Positions 50,233-61,207 of a stretch of 64,000 bases of DNA are shown here, in pieces. The stretch comes from Chiua virens (lineage: Eukaryota; Basidiomycota; Agaricomycetes; Boletales; Boletaceae). Position 1 is the stretch's first letter. Every line of letters begins with the position of its first letter. The notes below the pieces were generated by a model. It was not told the DNA's origin, made no database searches, and saw nothing but the letters and a program-made list of their open reading frames with translations. The stretch lies in contig JAHNUO010000011.1 in the NCBI GenBank assembly GCA_019787685.1, positions 186,001-250,000 of the forward strand, read 5' to 3'. Position numbers and translations under genes: made by a program.

Positions 50233-51491
50233 CGCTGGTGTATGACATAAAAGTTTCGACGGGGAATGTTCGATGCTGGATGGTAGCAAGAGCACGAGAA
50301 CCTTTAGGTTCGCATCTTTTGTGCCTTTATTTTCCCAATCCAATCTAGCTTTCTGAGTTCTCACATCGTACTTGGATTCTAGATGACCCAAGTATACATT
50401 CATCTTTCATTTTCTGGCCTATACATGCGATCGTAGATGCCCTCCACCTGCATATACCTATGGATTCCTCCAACATGCTCGAGCTGTGTACGATATAGTA
50501 AAGTCACCCGGAACGACATTCATCGACTTGTATACACGATCTGGGCCGGATAACCGAGTTCGCCAGAGTCGATGGTCTATCAACTTTTTTTTTCAATTTA
50601 TATTATGCATTCTCTCTGGCAAGACGATGGAATTTCTTTTACAATTTCCTTCTCAGTTTTGCAATCAGACGACTACGTTCGTGTTAATGCAGGTTCTTTC
50701 CTGGATATACTTATCACTTTGGCTGTCTATTTTTCCCCATTCTTTCTCGCACTGTCCACCTGGAGCTTCGACGACATGAATAATACCCTCGAGTAGCATA
50801 ATTTGGTAGTACAACCTCACGACACAATAGAAATAGCAGATTCAGACTTGCCCTAAATCAACCGTGGAACAAAATCCCAGCTTCTTCGTTGTTCTTTTTC
50901 AACTCATTCTGGACTCGCACTATTGTCCCCCTGCGTACGTTCACATGTTTTATTCTGCAGGAGTCTACCGCAAGTCCCAGATCGATCATTACGATAAGCG
51001 TCTCAGCTGGAGCGCACCCCAGGGTACTCGTGGTTCGACGAGGTCTTTTTGTGGGGAGGTTGTTCCTTACCAGAGCTGCTACATACCGTACCTGCATTTT
51101 GTAATAAAGCTGCCACATTTGAGATTGTTGGGTGCACTATTCTGACAATGATAATGGTTCTGTGTTTCCTTATGGTGGCTTCTACTGCTGTTGGGACAAA
51201 TGAGCAAGTCGTAACTTCCCATCTCCATCTCGACCAGAAGCTGCTTGGCAAAGAGGGCCAAGATTTACGGTTGAACTGAATCTGTCTGGCATTTATAGGA
51301 CCTGAAACATGTGCATGAAGCCTTGAGGTCGTGTTCACTTTTATACATTATGCCATGGGTATGAAGCTTGCTGTAGAACCGCCACGTGAGATTCGGGGGA
51401 TTTGGCCCACGAAAAGGGGAGTCTGAGGTTCATCGCCTTGGTTCAGTACGATTTTCTACCAGTGAATCTCTTCCACTCACATCGTTGGATC
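50233..51491. other. No gene identified
   Basis: Downstream of the membrane-protein gene and upstream of the first RBR gene. AT-rich with short open frames only. Confidence 0.35.
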
Positions 51492-53408
51492 ATGAACCTC
51501 TTCGAACCCGGACCGAGTGCGTACGAACGAGACTTGATGGGACTCTTGGACCAACTCAGTCCGGATGAGATCGAAGAGCTTCAGGCGTACTTTGCGCACA
51601 AGACGAATAGCGGACATGCGTTATCAGATCACGAACTCGCCATGAACGATTTTCTGTACCAAGTTCGCGAGCTGAATCGTATCAACGAGGATATGGCGCT
51701 AGCACGACGGATCGCTGGTGGGGAGGACGTCGTGTAAGCAATGCCGTTTCAACCCTCTAGTCGTGGCTGAGAGAATGCACCAAAGGACTGCCCCTCCAAG
51801 CCCGACTCGAAGTCCACGAAATAATCCTCACCGTCGAGGAACGAGTGTTGTACCAATAATCCCCGTAATGGCTAATCGGTACCTCTACTTCTGCCTCCTA
51901 TTCCATGCGCTTTGTTTACTGACTTAGGGGTGTTGGCAGTCCGACGGGCCATGACTGTGTCGCGTGCCAAGACCCGATTCATGACACGGAAATCCCTGCG
52001 CCTTGTGGAGACCACTACGACATTGAGTGCATAACGAACCTATTCCTGTCTGCGACTCGAGACGAGTCTCTCTTTCCTCCTCGCTGCTGTGGACAAAATA
52101 TCCCATTTACTCTGGTTCAAGCGCACCTCCCACGAGCATTGATCACGACATTTCAGCAAAAACAAGTAGAATATAGCACGCTCAAACGTGTCTACTGTTT
52201 CTCTCCTAGCTGCAGCCGGTTCCTAGGCCCTCTCGCAGAAGACACCGCGAATAAAGTGTACTGTCTGCCCTGAGCCAAGGTGTAGAAGGCGGACGTGCGG
52301 CAAGTGTCGCCAGCAACATCTTGGCAATTTCAACCACATCTGCCGTCCTGACGCAGATGCCACGCAAGTCCTCGAGCTCGGTCGGAACTCTGGCTGGGTC
52401 AGGTGTCCTGGTTGCTCACATATGGTGGAGCTTATGCTAGGCTGCTTCCACATGACCTGCCGGTGTCGAACGGAATTCTGTTACCTGTGTCGAGCACTGT
52501 GGAAAACGTGCCAGTGTCCGCAGGCGGACGAACAATACTTGGTGGAAGATAACAATGACGTCGCGGTTCTCCGTGAGGGTGTGGACGTTCTCAATGATCA
52601 CGAGAGTGACGACGATTCGGAAGTGGGCCCAGAGGAACCGGAGGACTGGCAGGACTGGCGGGAACGGGAACTCGAGGAAAGGGAAGAACAAGAGGTCGGC
52701 GAAGTTGAAGAGGAGGAGTGGCAGGAAAGGGAGCCTGTGGCCCGGGAATTCGATGCAGTGGAGGAAGTACGAGAGGACTCGGATGAGCAGCGAACTGAGC
52801 AAGAGGAATTTGACGTTGGAGAGGTCGATCAAGAGGTGGAACATGGGGTTATCGAGCCCCACGAGGAAGAAGAATTACCTGAAATGCAAGATTCGCTTGA
52901 TTGGCGATGGGAACGGGAGAGACCAAACACTGATTATGTCAGTGGGGAGGTGGAATGGGAGATACGGGAAGAGCAGGAGGCGCAGGAGCTTGTGCAGTGG
53001 GAGGGACAAGAGGCTGATGAAGAAGAACCCCCTGAGCTGCAGCAGTCGCAGGAACCGCATGAATGGGGCTGTGCACATGAGGAATCTGCCATTGATGAGG
53101 CAGATGAGGGGGAGGACGAAGCTGATGAAGAAGAGTCAGCTGAAGTGCAGGCCTTGTACTTGGAATATGACGCTAATGACGCTGAGGAGGAGGAACTGCA
53201 GCAGTGGGGAGAACCGGAGGTGCAAGAAGTTGGTCAGGTTGAGGAGGAGGCGGCGGACGATGTGCAGGGCTTACACTGGGAACAGGAGGAATACTACGCT
53301 AATGAAGACGGGGAACCGGAGATGTGGGAAGAGCAGGATGAGGCAGGGTTTGAGCAATGGGAGGACGATCATGATGTTTATGACTCCGATGTTGGGTATG
53401 CATGGTGA
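51492..53408 (+). CDS. RBR-type (RING1-IBR-RING2) E3 ubiquitin ligase-like protein with acidic tail, one frame break
   Basis: RBR proteins pass ubiquitin from an E2 through a RING2 cysteine to a target. The N-terminal part starts MNLFEPGPSAYERDLMGLL and has a helix-rich region with QLSPDEIEELQAYF. After splicing to the exon at 51928 comes RING1 (HDCVACQDP...CGDHYDIEC...PPRCCGQ), then the IBR (YCFSPSCSRFLGPL, CPEPRC, TCGKCRQQH) and RING2 (RCPGCSHM...GCFHMTCRCRTEFCYLC), with the expected catalytic Cys in HMTC. One extra base near 52264 breaks the frame inside the IBR. The frame then continues cleanly for about 380 codons. The last 290 residues are almost wholly Glu/Asp with Gln and scattered Trp. 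An alternative join through a small exon at about 51766-51880 is also possible. It may be a young pseudogene or a sequence error. Confidence 0.75.
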
Positions 53409-56400
53409 ACAGTACATACACCCAGTGGGACACCGTCGATCACTTTACCCCAGGCCTGTCACGCCATTTCTCAACTCACGCATCGCTCTTGTTACTTGTT
53501 GTCAGTGTCATACAATATCCTACTAGTACACGTGCTCTTAGAATCCGGTTCGGAACCTGTCACTCCAACTTTTAGTAGCAAATAACGATAAAGAAGGCGA
53601 GGAGGGCTACCGTGTGGTGATTTCACAGTCGGTGTCAATCGCGATGAGAATGGTTGATGCAATATGATATATGAAGCTATATGAAGGTGGCGGATGCGGC
53701 AGGAACAGAGAGAGGAGCGGAAGAGTGATTTCGTCACAGTGGATTACAATTTACAACACTTCTCCTTGGAGGCTTTGGAGCCCGAGCCGACGCATAATTC
53801 TGCCCCTCTCGAGAACTTAACAAACGAACAACTTGAAGGTTTAATGCCAGTGCGGGAGCACTAACGTAATAGAAGCACACTGACTGTAGACGGAATCAGG
53901 AACCGCTAGCATGGTGTTCCATTTTGCTGACGCGCATCACGTATGTATAGTTGATGAGTAGAAATTCGGAAGATTAATTTATGCAAAGAATAGGTCTGAG
54001 TGGATGTTTCAAGTCGAATGTTCGGCTGAGTGAGCCTAACCCGCCGCCATAACGGTCGAATCCGAGTCGGACATCCAACTACACAAGTAGTTCTTCGACT
54101 GAATGCTGCAATCCAGGAATGAGCCTACTTTCCGGATCCGAGTTTACGATGTGATGACGGGCTCACAGGGGGACCCCAAAATCTTGCGGCTCTGAAGTTA
54201 CTGTGTGTTCACGGGGGGGGGGACCGGAAGGCTCGATTCGACATGACGCCTTCGTATTGTCGCGGTCTTCGTCTCGTCTTTGAGGGTTTAATGATCATGG
54301 CAGGAACTTGTCCCTGATGTGCACACGGTACACCCTCGAGGTTTGGTATTTCGGCGCGCTGCAACCATTCCGTCTAAGTGATTGTTTCCGTTATGTTCGG
54401 GGTGTTGTGTTAGTAGGGAAATGTATCCTGATCACTCAAACGGTCCTGTTTTCTCATCGAAGCTTTCAACGGCTGCGCCCACATTCGCTGGCTTCCGTTA
54501 GGGTCGGCATATGGGCCGCTTGGAACCCTCCGCTCGCATAGTTTCAAGGCTGGAGTGCGGTAGGCGACTCCTCCCTTCTCGAAGCATCGTACGAGTGATT
54601 CTGTTGGAATCTTGAATTCTAGGTGACAAAATATTCACATGTGTGCATATATACGTACTGATCCGATGAGATTGAAAGGGTGTTATTGCATCAATTCGGC
54701 ATGTGGAGTGGGCGGTATTAATTTCAAAATTCCATTGTGGGAATGAAGTATCGCCCGAGAGTCTTTGGATCCTTGTTAGTCGGAGGTGCTAGGAAAGTAA
54801 AACAAGCTTAAATGATAATTTATAGATTTATGCTTTTCGGAATATTTTGAAATACTGCTTACGGCAAGGCTTGCGAGTGTATTCAGGAGCTGATTTGTCT
54901 TGATCTTGTCATGGTCCGGTTGGTGATCATCCAGGCGGATGTTGGTGGTTGGAGGGCGCAAGATAGTTCAGATGACATGATGGATCAGCATTTCTTGAGT
55001 GAAAGCAACTAGGAGTCTAGGACACCACGGCGATAGATTAGATCTCCAATCGATTGCGGGACCAGTGTTTTTGCGGGACCTGGGCTGGATTTCCCGAGAC
55101 AAGACTAACGAGAAAAAAATGCTTTTCAACTTCTTTTTCGTAGCGGGGATAAATACCTTCTCTTCAAGTAACCCCCGCTCATTTAAATCACCCTTTTATC
55201 CCCATTATTGCCTTTAGCACAGGAAAAAGAAGAGTGACGTGGATGCTGCCACCCACTCGCAATGAAAGCGAGGTGGGATGCACATGCTGATTCGGAAGTT
55301 CCAAAGAATATGGAATGTCAGGGTGAGCTAGGCCTGAATATTCATTTCGCTCATTGATGCTATCGTCACCTGGTTCAACTTTGATGTCAATACGCTTGCT
55401 CAACATGCACACTACCTTGCTATGCAGTTCCTCTGCATGGTGGCATTGGTGGGGTTTTCAGTCGAGCTCGCTGGATTGACTCTCTTCGTCATCATTCTTG
55501 CCCGTGCCACGTTCTCCACTGCGACGAGAAGTTACGGAGATAGACGACGACACGGGAGCGTTGATGCCAACACATCGGTGACGATGACGTGCAATTGAGC
55601 TTAGAAAAGACCTAAGAGCGGGTGAGCACCCGAGGACGGACTAGCATCGACCCATGTTCACGGTTGAGTCAGCAGGGGAGGTTGAGCAAGGGTGTGAGGG
55701 ACGATTCCATCAAGTAGCATAGCAACGGCCCAACGGGAGGGATGGGACCCAAGTGATGACGTGACGGCATGATGGGAGTGGAAAGAGCCTGAGGGCAGCG
55801 ATGTAGTAACGACACAGTGACACGTTCACGCGAATGGACAACGACGAGGGTCACTGAAGGTCTCACCAGTCATAAAGACGGAATATTGCACTTCACCACT
55901 ACATGTCTAGAACGATACAATCAGCCCACTCTTGAAACGACGAGAGAGAGAAACCGTAGGATACTATACCCACTGGTAATCCCGAGGACCAAAAAGTCCG
56001 ATCTCTGAGTCCGATCTTCCATTCTTGAAATCGGTCCACTCTAGATCTGCCTGTGTTATTTTTATTTTTATTTTTATTTTTTGGAATTCTTGTTTATTGT
56101 CCGGTAACGCGCGCACCTTATGCTGTACAGTTACATGCGGTTACAAGTTTGTATCGTAGAGGGGAAGTGTTGAGTGCTCGGTACGTCTCGTGTATGAGTG
56201 AGCCCGGGTACTGGGGTAATTCTAGGTGTTTTCATGATCTCGTGTGCATATACATAAGGCAATAGGGAAAGATTAGTTGGTATAGCATGAAACTGGTTGC
56301 GGGCTTCGTTTCTTGATGGGATCTGGGTGGGTCCGGGAGTGGCGCGGTGGCCAAGGTTGGGGTGCATCATCCGCCAAGGGCAGGAACTCGTGTTATTTGA

Positions 56401-56543
56401 GGGCCGCCGCGTTCCGAGTCATTTGAATGGTGTGACTCATTTCCGAAACGTTCGGCGACCGAAATACTTCTTTTTCTTTTTCTCTGCCACGGACTCGTCA
56501 TGCATCATGTTTGTGCGGTCGATCCCATTCGACCTCGTTCAAA
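53409..56543. other. No gene identified (about 3.1 kb)
   Basis: Only short open frames without motifs. The stretch contains a run of ten G at 54213-54222 and the A/T simple repeat listed separately. It separates the first RBR gene from the zinc-finger gene. Confidence 0.35.
56056..56083 (+). repeat. Simple repeat (TTTTTA)n
   Basis: Four to five units of TTTTTA in a row, ending in a T run. No gene overlaps it. Confidence 0.85.
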
Positions 56544-56855
56544 TCAGTGCCATACCACCACTTGCATTGGCTGCTCTGCATAGTAGATCTCAATGAGTTC
56601 AGATCTCGGAACTTCGGGATCGTTTGTGATCACCTGAATCTCTTCACTGTAATTGCTAATGCTTTCGCCCAGTCTTTGCAGTTTGCCAGTGAAATTATGC
56701 AATGACGGCCAGGAATCATAAATAGATACAATCCACAGTATTTCCCGAACACTGAGGGGCTTTGGTCCACGGACAATGATAGCAGACACCAGCTTTGCAA
56801 ACTCGGGTTTGAAGCATCCGTTACCAAACACAATGTCCGGCGGTACCGTTGACAT
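56544..56855 (-). CDS. Possible small protein of unknown function
   Basis: An open frame of 103 codons from the ATG at 56855. The amino-acid pattern is more protein-like than most random frames here (VPPDIVFGNGCFKPEFAKLV, then RGPKPLSVREILWIVSIYD). No family is recognised and no splice sites are needed. The frame continues a little 5' of the ATG, so it could be one exon of a larger gene. It is transcribed divergently from the zinc-finger gene at 57342. Confidence 0.3.
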   Translation of the reverse strand: MSTVPPDIVFGNGCFKPEFAKLVSAIIVRGPKPLSVREILWIVSIYDSWPSLHNFTGKLQRLGESISNYSEEIQVITNDPEVPRSELIEIYYAEQPMQVVVWH

Positions 56856-57341
56856 CACAAAGAAGGTCAATTATCCTATTTCACTTCTCGTCGTAACCTA
56901 AGCAATTTAACCTGAAATAGTTGTACTCACATATTACGCTCTAGTTTGCCGATTTACATCTCTCTTTTTAACTGAATATTCTTGGCATCCGAGTCTCCAC
57001 CGACCCGAGATCTGAGCCTTAACTGCACCGTGTTAATGGTTCGGGATGGCTCGATGTGGTATGCTGTAATCCTGGCATCACTCCACGTTGGATCTCCAAT
57101 CCAATATTTGTTTGTGAGTTATTCATGATCGATAGATTCCGTCACCCCACTGGTGGTGCCAGATGATTGTAGTAAGCGGTTTTTTCAAGGGAGCCCCTGG
57201 CCTTTCCAAATTCATTCGTCGTATCTTTTCCGGCTATTTAGTATAGGTACGTTTCCTCCGAAATGTTCTACCTCACCCTCCTCTTCCGTCCACCCACACC
57301 CACAAGCACCATCCTCTGACATCACCATCACATCCCAGCTC
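56856..57341. other. Upstream region of the zinc-finger gene
   Basis: About 490 nt with no gene. A TATTTAGTATAG sequence lies about 100 nt before the ATG at 57342, and the last 60 nt are C/A-rich, as in fungal leaders. Confidence 0.4.
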
Positions 57342-58232
57342 ATGTGTGCCGCGTATCGTGAACAGATTGATGCAGTTAACGTGATACGCCGGGCTAGTGA
57401 CCACATGGCTGCAGCCCTTGCGTGTCCCAATGATTCAGCTACGAGACGGGCGCATCAGTACCACACACAGAACGGCCTCATCTTGGGAGGGCATGAGCCA
57501 TCTACCAACTTCAAGGACGTGAGTGAGATGTTCGTAGTACTCTTTGATCACACCTACTGAGCCTACCAAAGCATAGTATACCTGACTGTGCGGACTTACG
57601 ATGGGACGAAGAATTTTTGTGGAATTACGTGCCTCCTGTTGACGGAGTGTGTCCTTTATACCAACATATACTCCGCCGTGACATGGAAGGCTTGTTCGGG
57701 AATGCAAAGCTACCCCCTCCAATCCACCATCAGGTAATTCTCATTACGAATTGTGAGCAAGGATTTTTGCTAACTGATATGATACATAGAATAACGATGT
57801 CATTTCTGAGATAGAGCTCAGTCCCGGTACAGAGCTTGAGAATGTAAGGAGATCGAGAACATTCTCCCGTACTACATACTCATCGAACGCGCACCGCAGG
57901 TCGCGGTGATGCACAAAGTCCTGGAACCTGGCCCGGGGGAAATAGCCGACGCTGCTATGATCACGACACAGACGGCTGTACATGATTGTTTGGCGACAGC
58001 GCTTTGTTTTTGGAGGAGCAAAGGCTCAGCTAATGTCTGTGGTGCGGAAATTACGTGCGACAACCTCCCGACTCACCTTGAGAGTACACATGGTACAAAA
58101 AGATCGAGCGAAGGTATACAGATTTATTGCCGATGGGTAGGATGCAACAAATGGTTGGGACACAAGAATTTTACAAGACACGTTCGGGAGTGCCATGTGG
58201 GCCATAATAGAAAGAAGAAGACGGTTGTCTAG
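57342..58232 (+). CDS. Small C2H2-like zinc-finger protein, hypothetical
   Basis: Four exons (57342-57518, 57572-57733, 57790-57843, 57900-58232), all joined in phase 0, give 241 residues. The N-terminal two thirds have no recognised domain. The C-terminus has two finger-like units: GAEITCDNLPTHLESTHG, and CRWVGCNKWLGHKNFTRHVRECH (C-x4-C-x11-H-x4-H). It ends in a basic HNRKKKTVV tail that may act as a nuclear signal. Fingers of this looser type occur in many agaricomycete proteins of unknown role. DNA binding is possible but not shown. Introns are 53-56 nt with GTGAGT, GTAATT and GTAAGG donors. The start was chosen at the first ATG that opens a frame consistent with all later exons. Confidence 0.72.
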
Positions 58233-59025
58233 AAACCATGCACGTAGGCCGACACAGGTGTGCAGTTGCTCGTACAGTGCGGCAGTAACCGCTTTATCAT
58301 AGTAGCAACTTCTGTGTAGTGAACTAGCGGTTTCATCGAAGCGTTTCTTCAATCTACTTGCTTACAAACTCGAAACTGTTCGACACAAGCCAGTCACCTC
58401 AGTTTGTTTGTGCCAGTCCAGCCTGAGCAGCTCACAGATCATGATGGTTCCACCTGTACTAATGACATGCCATCAAGCCTGAGTCGCAGCTCTGTCAGAC
58501 AACTTGAAAAACGATATTCCATGAAACAAGCTCATCATCATCCAATCCTCACCGCCGCCGTGGTTACCCACCATGAGATCAATTGAACGCTGAGTGGCGC
58601 AACCAGTCCCTAAGGTACCCCGTCTCGGTAGCTCCGCATTGCGTGATGGCACTCGCGTTTAACACTCGATGTCTGAAACGGAACCCGCGACATGGCCGCG
58701 AACTAGGCCGCGATCATACCTACCGATCTCCTGTCACATGTCATGGCCATCGTCATCGAATTCGACTCGATTTGCTTCCGGCGGTTTCCGAGCGGAATGT
58801 CAAAATGCAATCTAATCCCCATTCCTGACCATCTTCCAGTTCACTAGCACTGATGCCCTCGAACATGTGCGGCCAGTCTCTCCAAGTTGTCCCTTTTTTC
58901 GTCCACCTAGCCCTCGGGCCCGAAATAGATTCCACGATTGAGTTACAAGAAAACAGGTATGCATCCGTGTCTCGTCTATTGACAATTCGTACCAGCTAAG
59001 GGCAGGACAAGAGAGAGACAGGAGC
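58233..59025. other. No gene identified (zinc-finger gene to second RBR gene)
   Basis: Short open frames only. It should include the promoter of the RBR gene that follows. Confidence 0.35.
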
Positions 59026-59873
59026 TTGGAAATGGTCGTGAACGCCGTGGACGCACGTCACAGTCTCAGGCTGTTAGGTATGAGTAACTCCACTCCCCTC
59101 AGACTGTGGCCAATGACCTGCTTTAGAACACGTGAAGGTTGGCTATCCAAAATATGCCGGCTATTCAATTGGTGCGTCGTCACCTCCAGCTTTCATTTCA
59201 TTTACAATCCTTGAAAAGGGGTGCTGCCGCCAGTGGAAATACCAATGGGACTGGTCATGACTGTGTCGCCTGCCAGGATCCGATCTACAACGCTGAAATT
59301 CGAGCCCCATGTGGTCACTTCTATGATGTTAGCTGCATCACACGCCTATTCCAGTCCGCAACCAGAGATGAATCCCTCTTTCCTCCCCGCTGCTGTGGAG
59401 CGCAGATTCCTCTTGTACAAGTCCAAACCCACCTATCAGACTCACTGGTAACGACCTTCCACCAAAAGGTGCGCGAATTCGGCACTCGCAATCGCGTCTA
59501 CTGTTGTTCTCCGAGGTGCATGCATTTCTTGGGGCCACTCTGTGAAAACATCTTTTCACGCAAAGTATATGCCTGCCCTGCACCAGACTGTGGTAGGCTG
59601 ACGTGCAGCAAGTGTCGTAAGCGGCACTCTGGTGGCCGATGGCACTTTTGTCGACCCGGTGTGGAGGCGCCGGATACGAGGGCAGTACTCGCATTGACTC
59701 GTGACTGGGGATGGGCGCGCTGCCCGGGGTGCTCCAACGTAGTTGAGCTCTCCACGGGTTGCTTCCACATGACATGTCGGTGCCGAACCGAATTTTGTTA
59801 CCTCTGTCAAGCGCGATGGAAGACATGTCAGTGTCCGCGCGCGCAGCACTGGCAACAGTTTTTCTATGGGTAG
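59026..59873 (+). CDS. RBR-type (RING1-IBR-RING2) E3 ubiquitin ligase-like protein, intact paralog
   Basis: The most complete of the three local RBR copies. From about 59250 a single frame carries RING1 (HDCVACQDP...CGHFYDVSC...PPRCCGAQIP), IBR (YCCSPRCMHFLGPL, CPAPDCGRLTCSKCRKRH) and RING2 (RCPGCSNVVEL, GCFHMTCRCRTEFCYLCQ), with the catalytic Cys in HMTC. It ends soon after with CQC and a short tail at 59873, so it lacks the acidic extension of the paralog at 51492. The start is uncertain. One option is ATG 59154 read straight through. Another is ATG 59026 joined over a 47-nt GTGCGT intron at about 59172-59218 in phase 2. It faces the third copy tail to tail with a 263-nt gap. Confidence 0.82.
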
Positions 59874-60136
59874 CTTGAGTTCGTAGCGGTGACGGAAAGT
59901 GCCAGTGTAAGAGTATGTTTTAGTTCGGGTGTGGAAAGGGACATGGCGTTAGGCTATTTAGGATCTATAGGGGATGTGCGCGCCACAGTCTGTACTAGCT
60001 GTGCAGCGGATACTACATACAATACATCATATACCTAACATACGTCCTTCATTTCTAGAAAATGCTGCTGTCACTAGCAGTATGTCACAACCCTGACAAC
60101 TCTAAAATTTAAAGGACACTAAAATAAGCTCACGAG

Positions 60137-61207
60137 TTACCAGTGCCGACATCTCCAACATGTGCTATGCCAGCCGTTGCGGTAGTGCCATAGTGCATGA
60201 TGACGATCGAGGTCGACCCTCCTTCGGTCTGCCGTCTCAAAAACCATGCTCTGTCGCATGGTGTCGTTGACTCTGAGTTGCATTGGTCGGATTGCTATGG
60301 GTAGTGCAGGCGCTGGCCTCCAAGCTATACCAGGGTCGGGCACGCGTATGGGCGCCAATCTTGCACCTGGAGGGCTGTGCGAATTCTCGATTGGTATGCG
60401 TTCCTGGACGGGGGCAGGGACGGGAACTAGAACGGGACATTCCTGTTGGGCAGGCCCATTCCATCGCGCACCCACATCTTGACCCACCCGACCCTCCAGA
60501 ACCTGTGCATCCACCCTTTCCTCAGCAGCCACCACAGGTCGCCGTTCGTCCCACTGCGGACACCGACACGTCTTCCACCGCGCCCCACAGAGATAACAGA
60601 ACTCGGTTCTGCAGCGACACGTCACGTGGAAACAGCCTGCATGCAACTCGATCATGTGTGAACAGCCTGGACAACGGGCCCAGCCAGCAGCGCGGCCGAA
60701 CGCGAGTATTTGAGCAGCATCGGTTTCAGGACTGGCAGACGTGTGTCCAGTCACCAGAGTGTTCCGCACGACACTCGGCGCACGTCCGTGTTCTGCACTC
60801 TGGTGCAGGACAAATGTATATGGTTTTGGCGAGTGCACCTTCGGATAGGGGTCCCAAAAACCGGCTGCACGTAGGGGAGAACACAGTAGACACGCTTGAG
60901 GGTAGAATATTCTGCTTGTTTCTGACGAAAGAGCGTAACGAGTGTCCTCTGGGAGGTGGGATTGGACATGAGAAAGGGGGATATTCTGCCCACAACAACG
61001 AGGAGGATAGAGTGTTTCGTCTCGAGTGGCGGCCTGGAATAGACTCGTTGTGCAGTCGATGTCGTAGTAGTGACCGCACAGGGCACGGATTTCAGTACCT
61101 TGAATCGGATCCAGGCAGATGACACAACTGTGGCCAGTTGGACTGGAAGCAGTAACGTCCTTTAGTAAGAAACATGGATCAAGGAGGCAAACGCACCGAC
61201 TGGTCAC
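60137..61207 (-). pseudogene. RBR-type E3 ubiquitin ligase-like gene with three frame breaks
   Basis: Third RBR paralog. RING1 (HSCVICLDP...CGHYYDIDC...PPRCCGQNIP) and RING2 (RCPGCSHMIEL, GCFHVTCRCRTEFCYLC) lie in one open frame of 356 codons. Between them the family sequence leaves that frame. It continues in a second frame (LVTLFRQKQAEYSTLKRVYC), then a third (SPTCSRFLGPL to CAECRAEHS), and returns to the first before RING2. Each step equals one extra base, near 60943, 60882 and 60730. Without them the IBR would be complete. The C-terminal 130 residues are Pro/Arg-rich (VLVPVPAPVQERIP) and unlike those of the other copies. The 5' end is uncertain: a TACTAAAG acceptor-like site just inside the frame suggests an upstream exon. 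Since the main frame stays open, an altered protein might still be made. Confidence 0.72.

Noticed and set aside
52555..53526. Arg/Lys-rich plus-strand frame of 323 codons
   Set aside because: Alternative frame of the GA-rich stretch; the Glu/Asp-rich frame is continuous with RING2 and ends naturally, so the basic frame is taken as a shadow.
60283..61122. Plus-strand open frame of 279 codons
   Set aside because: Antisense to the third RBR paralog, with no motifs of its own.
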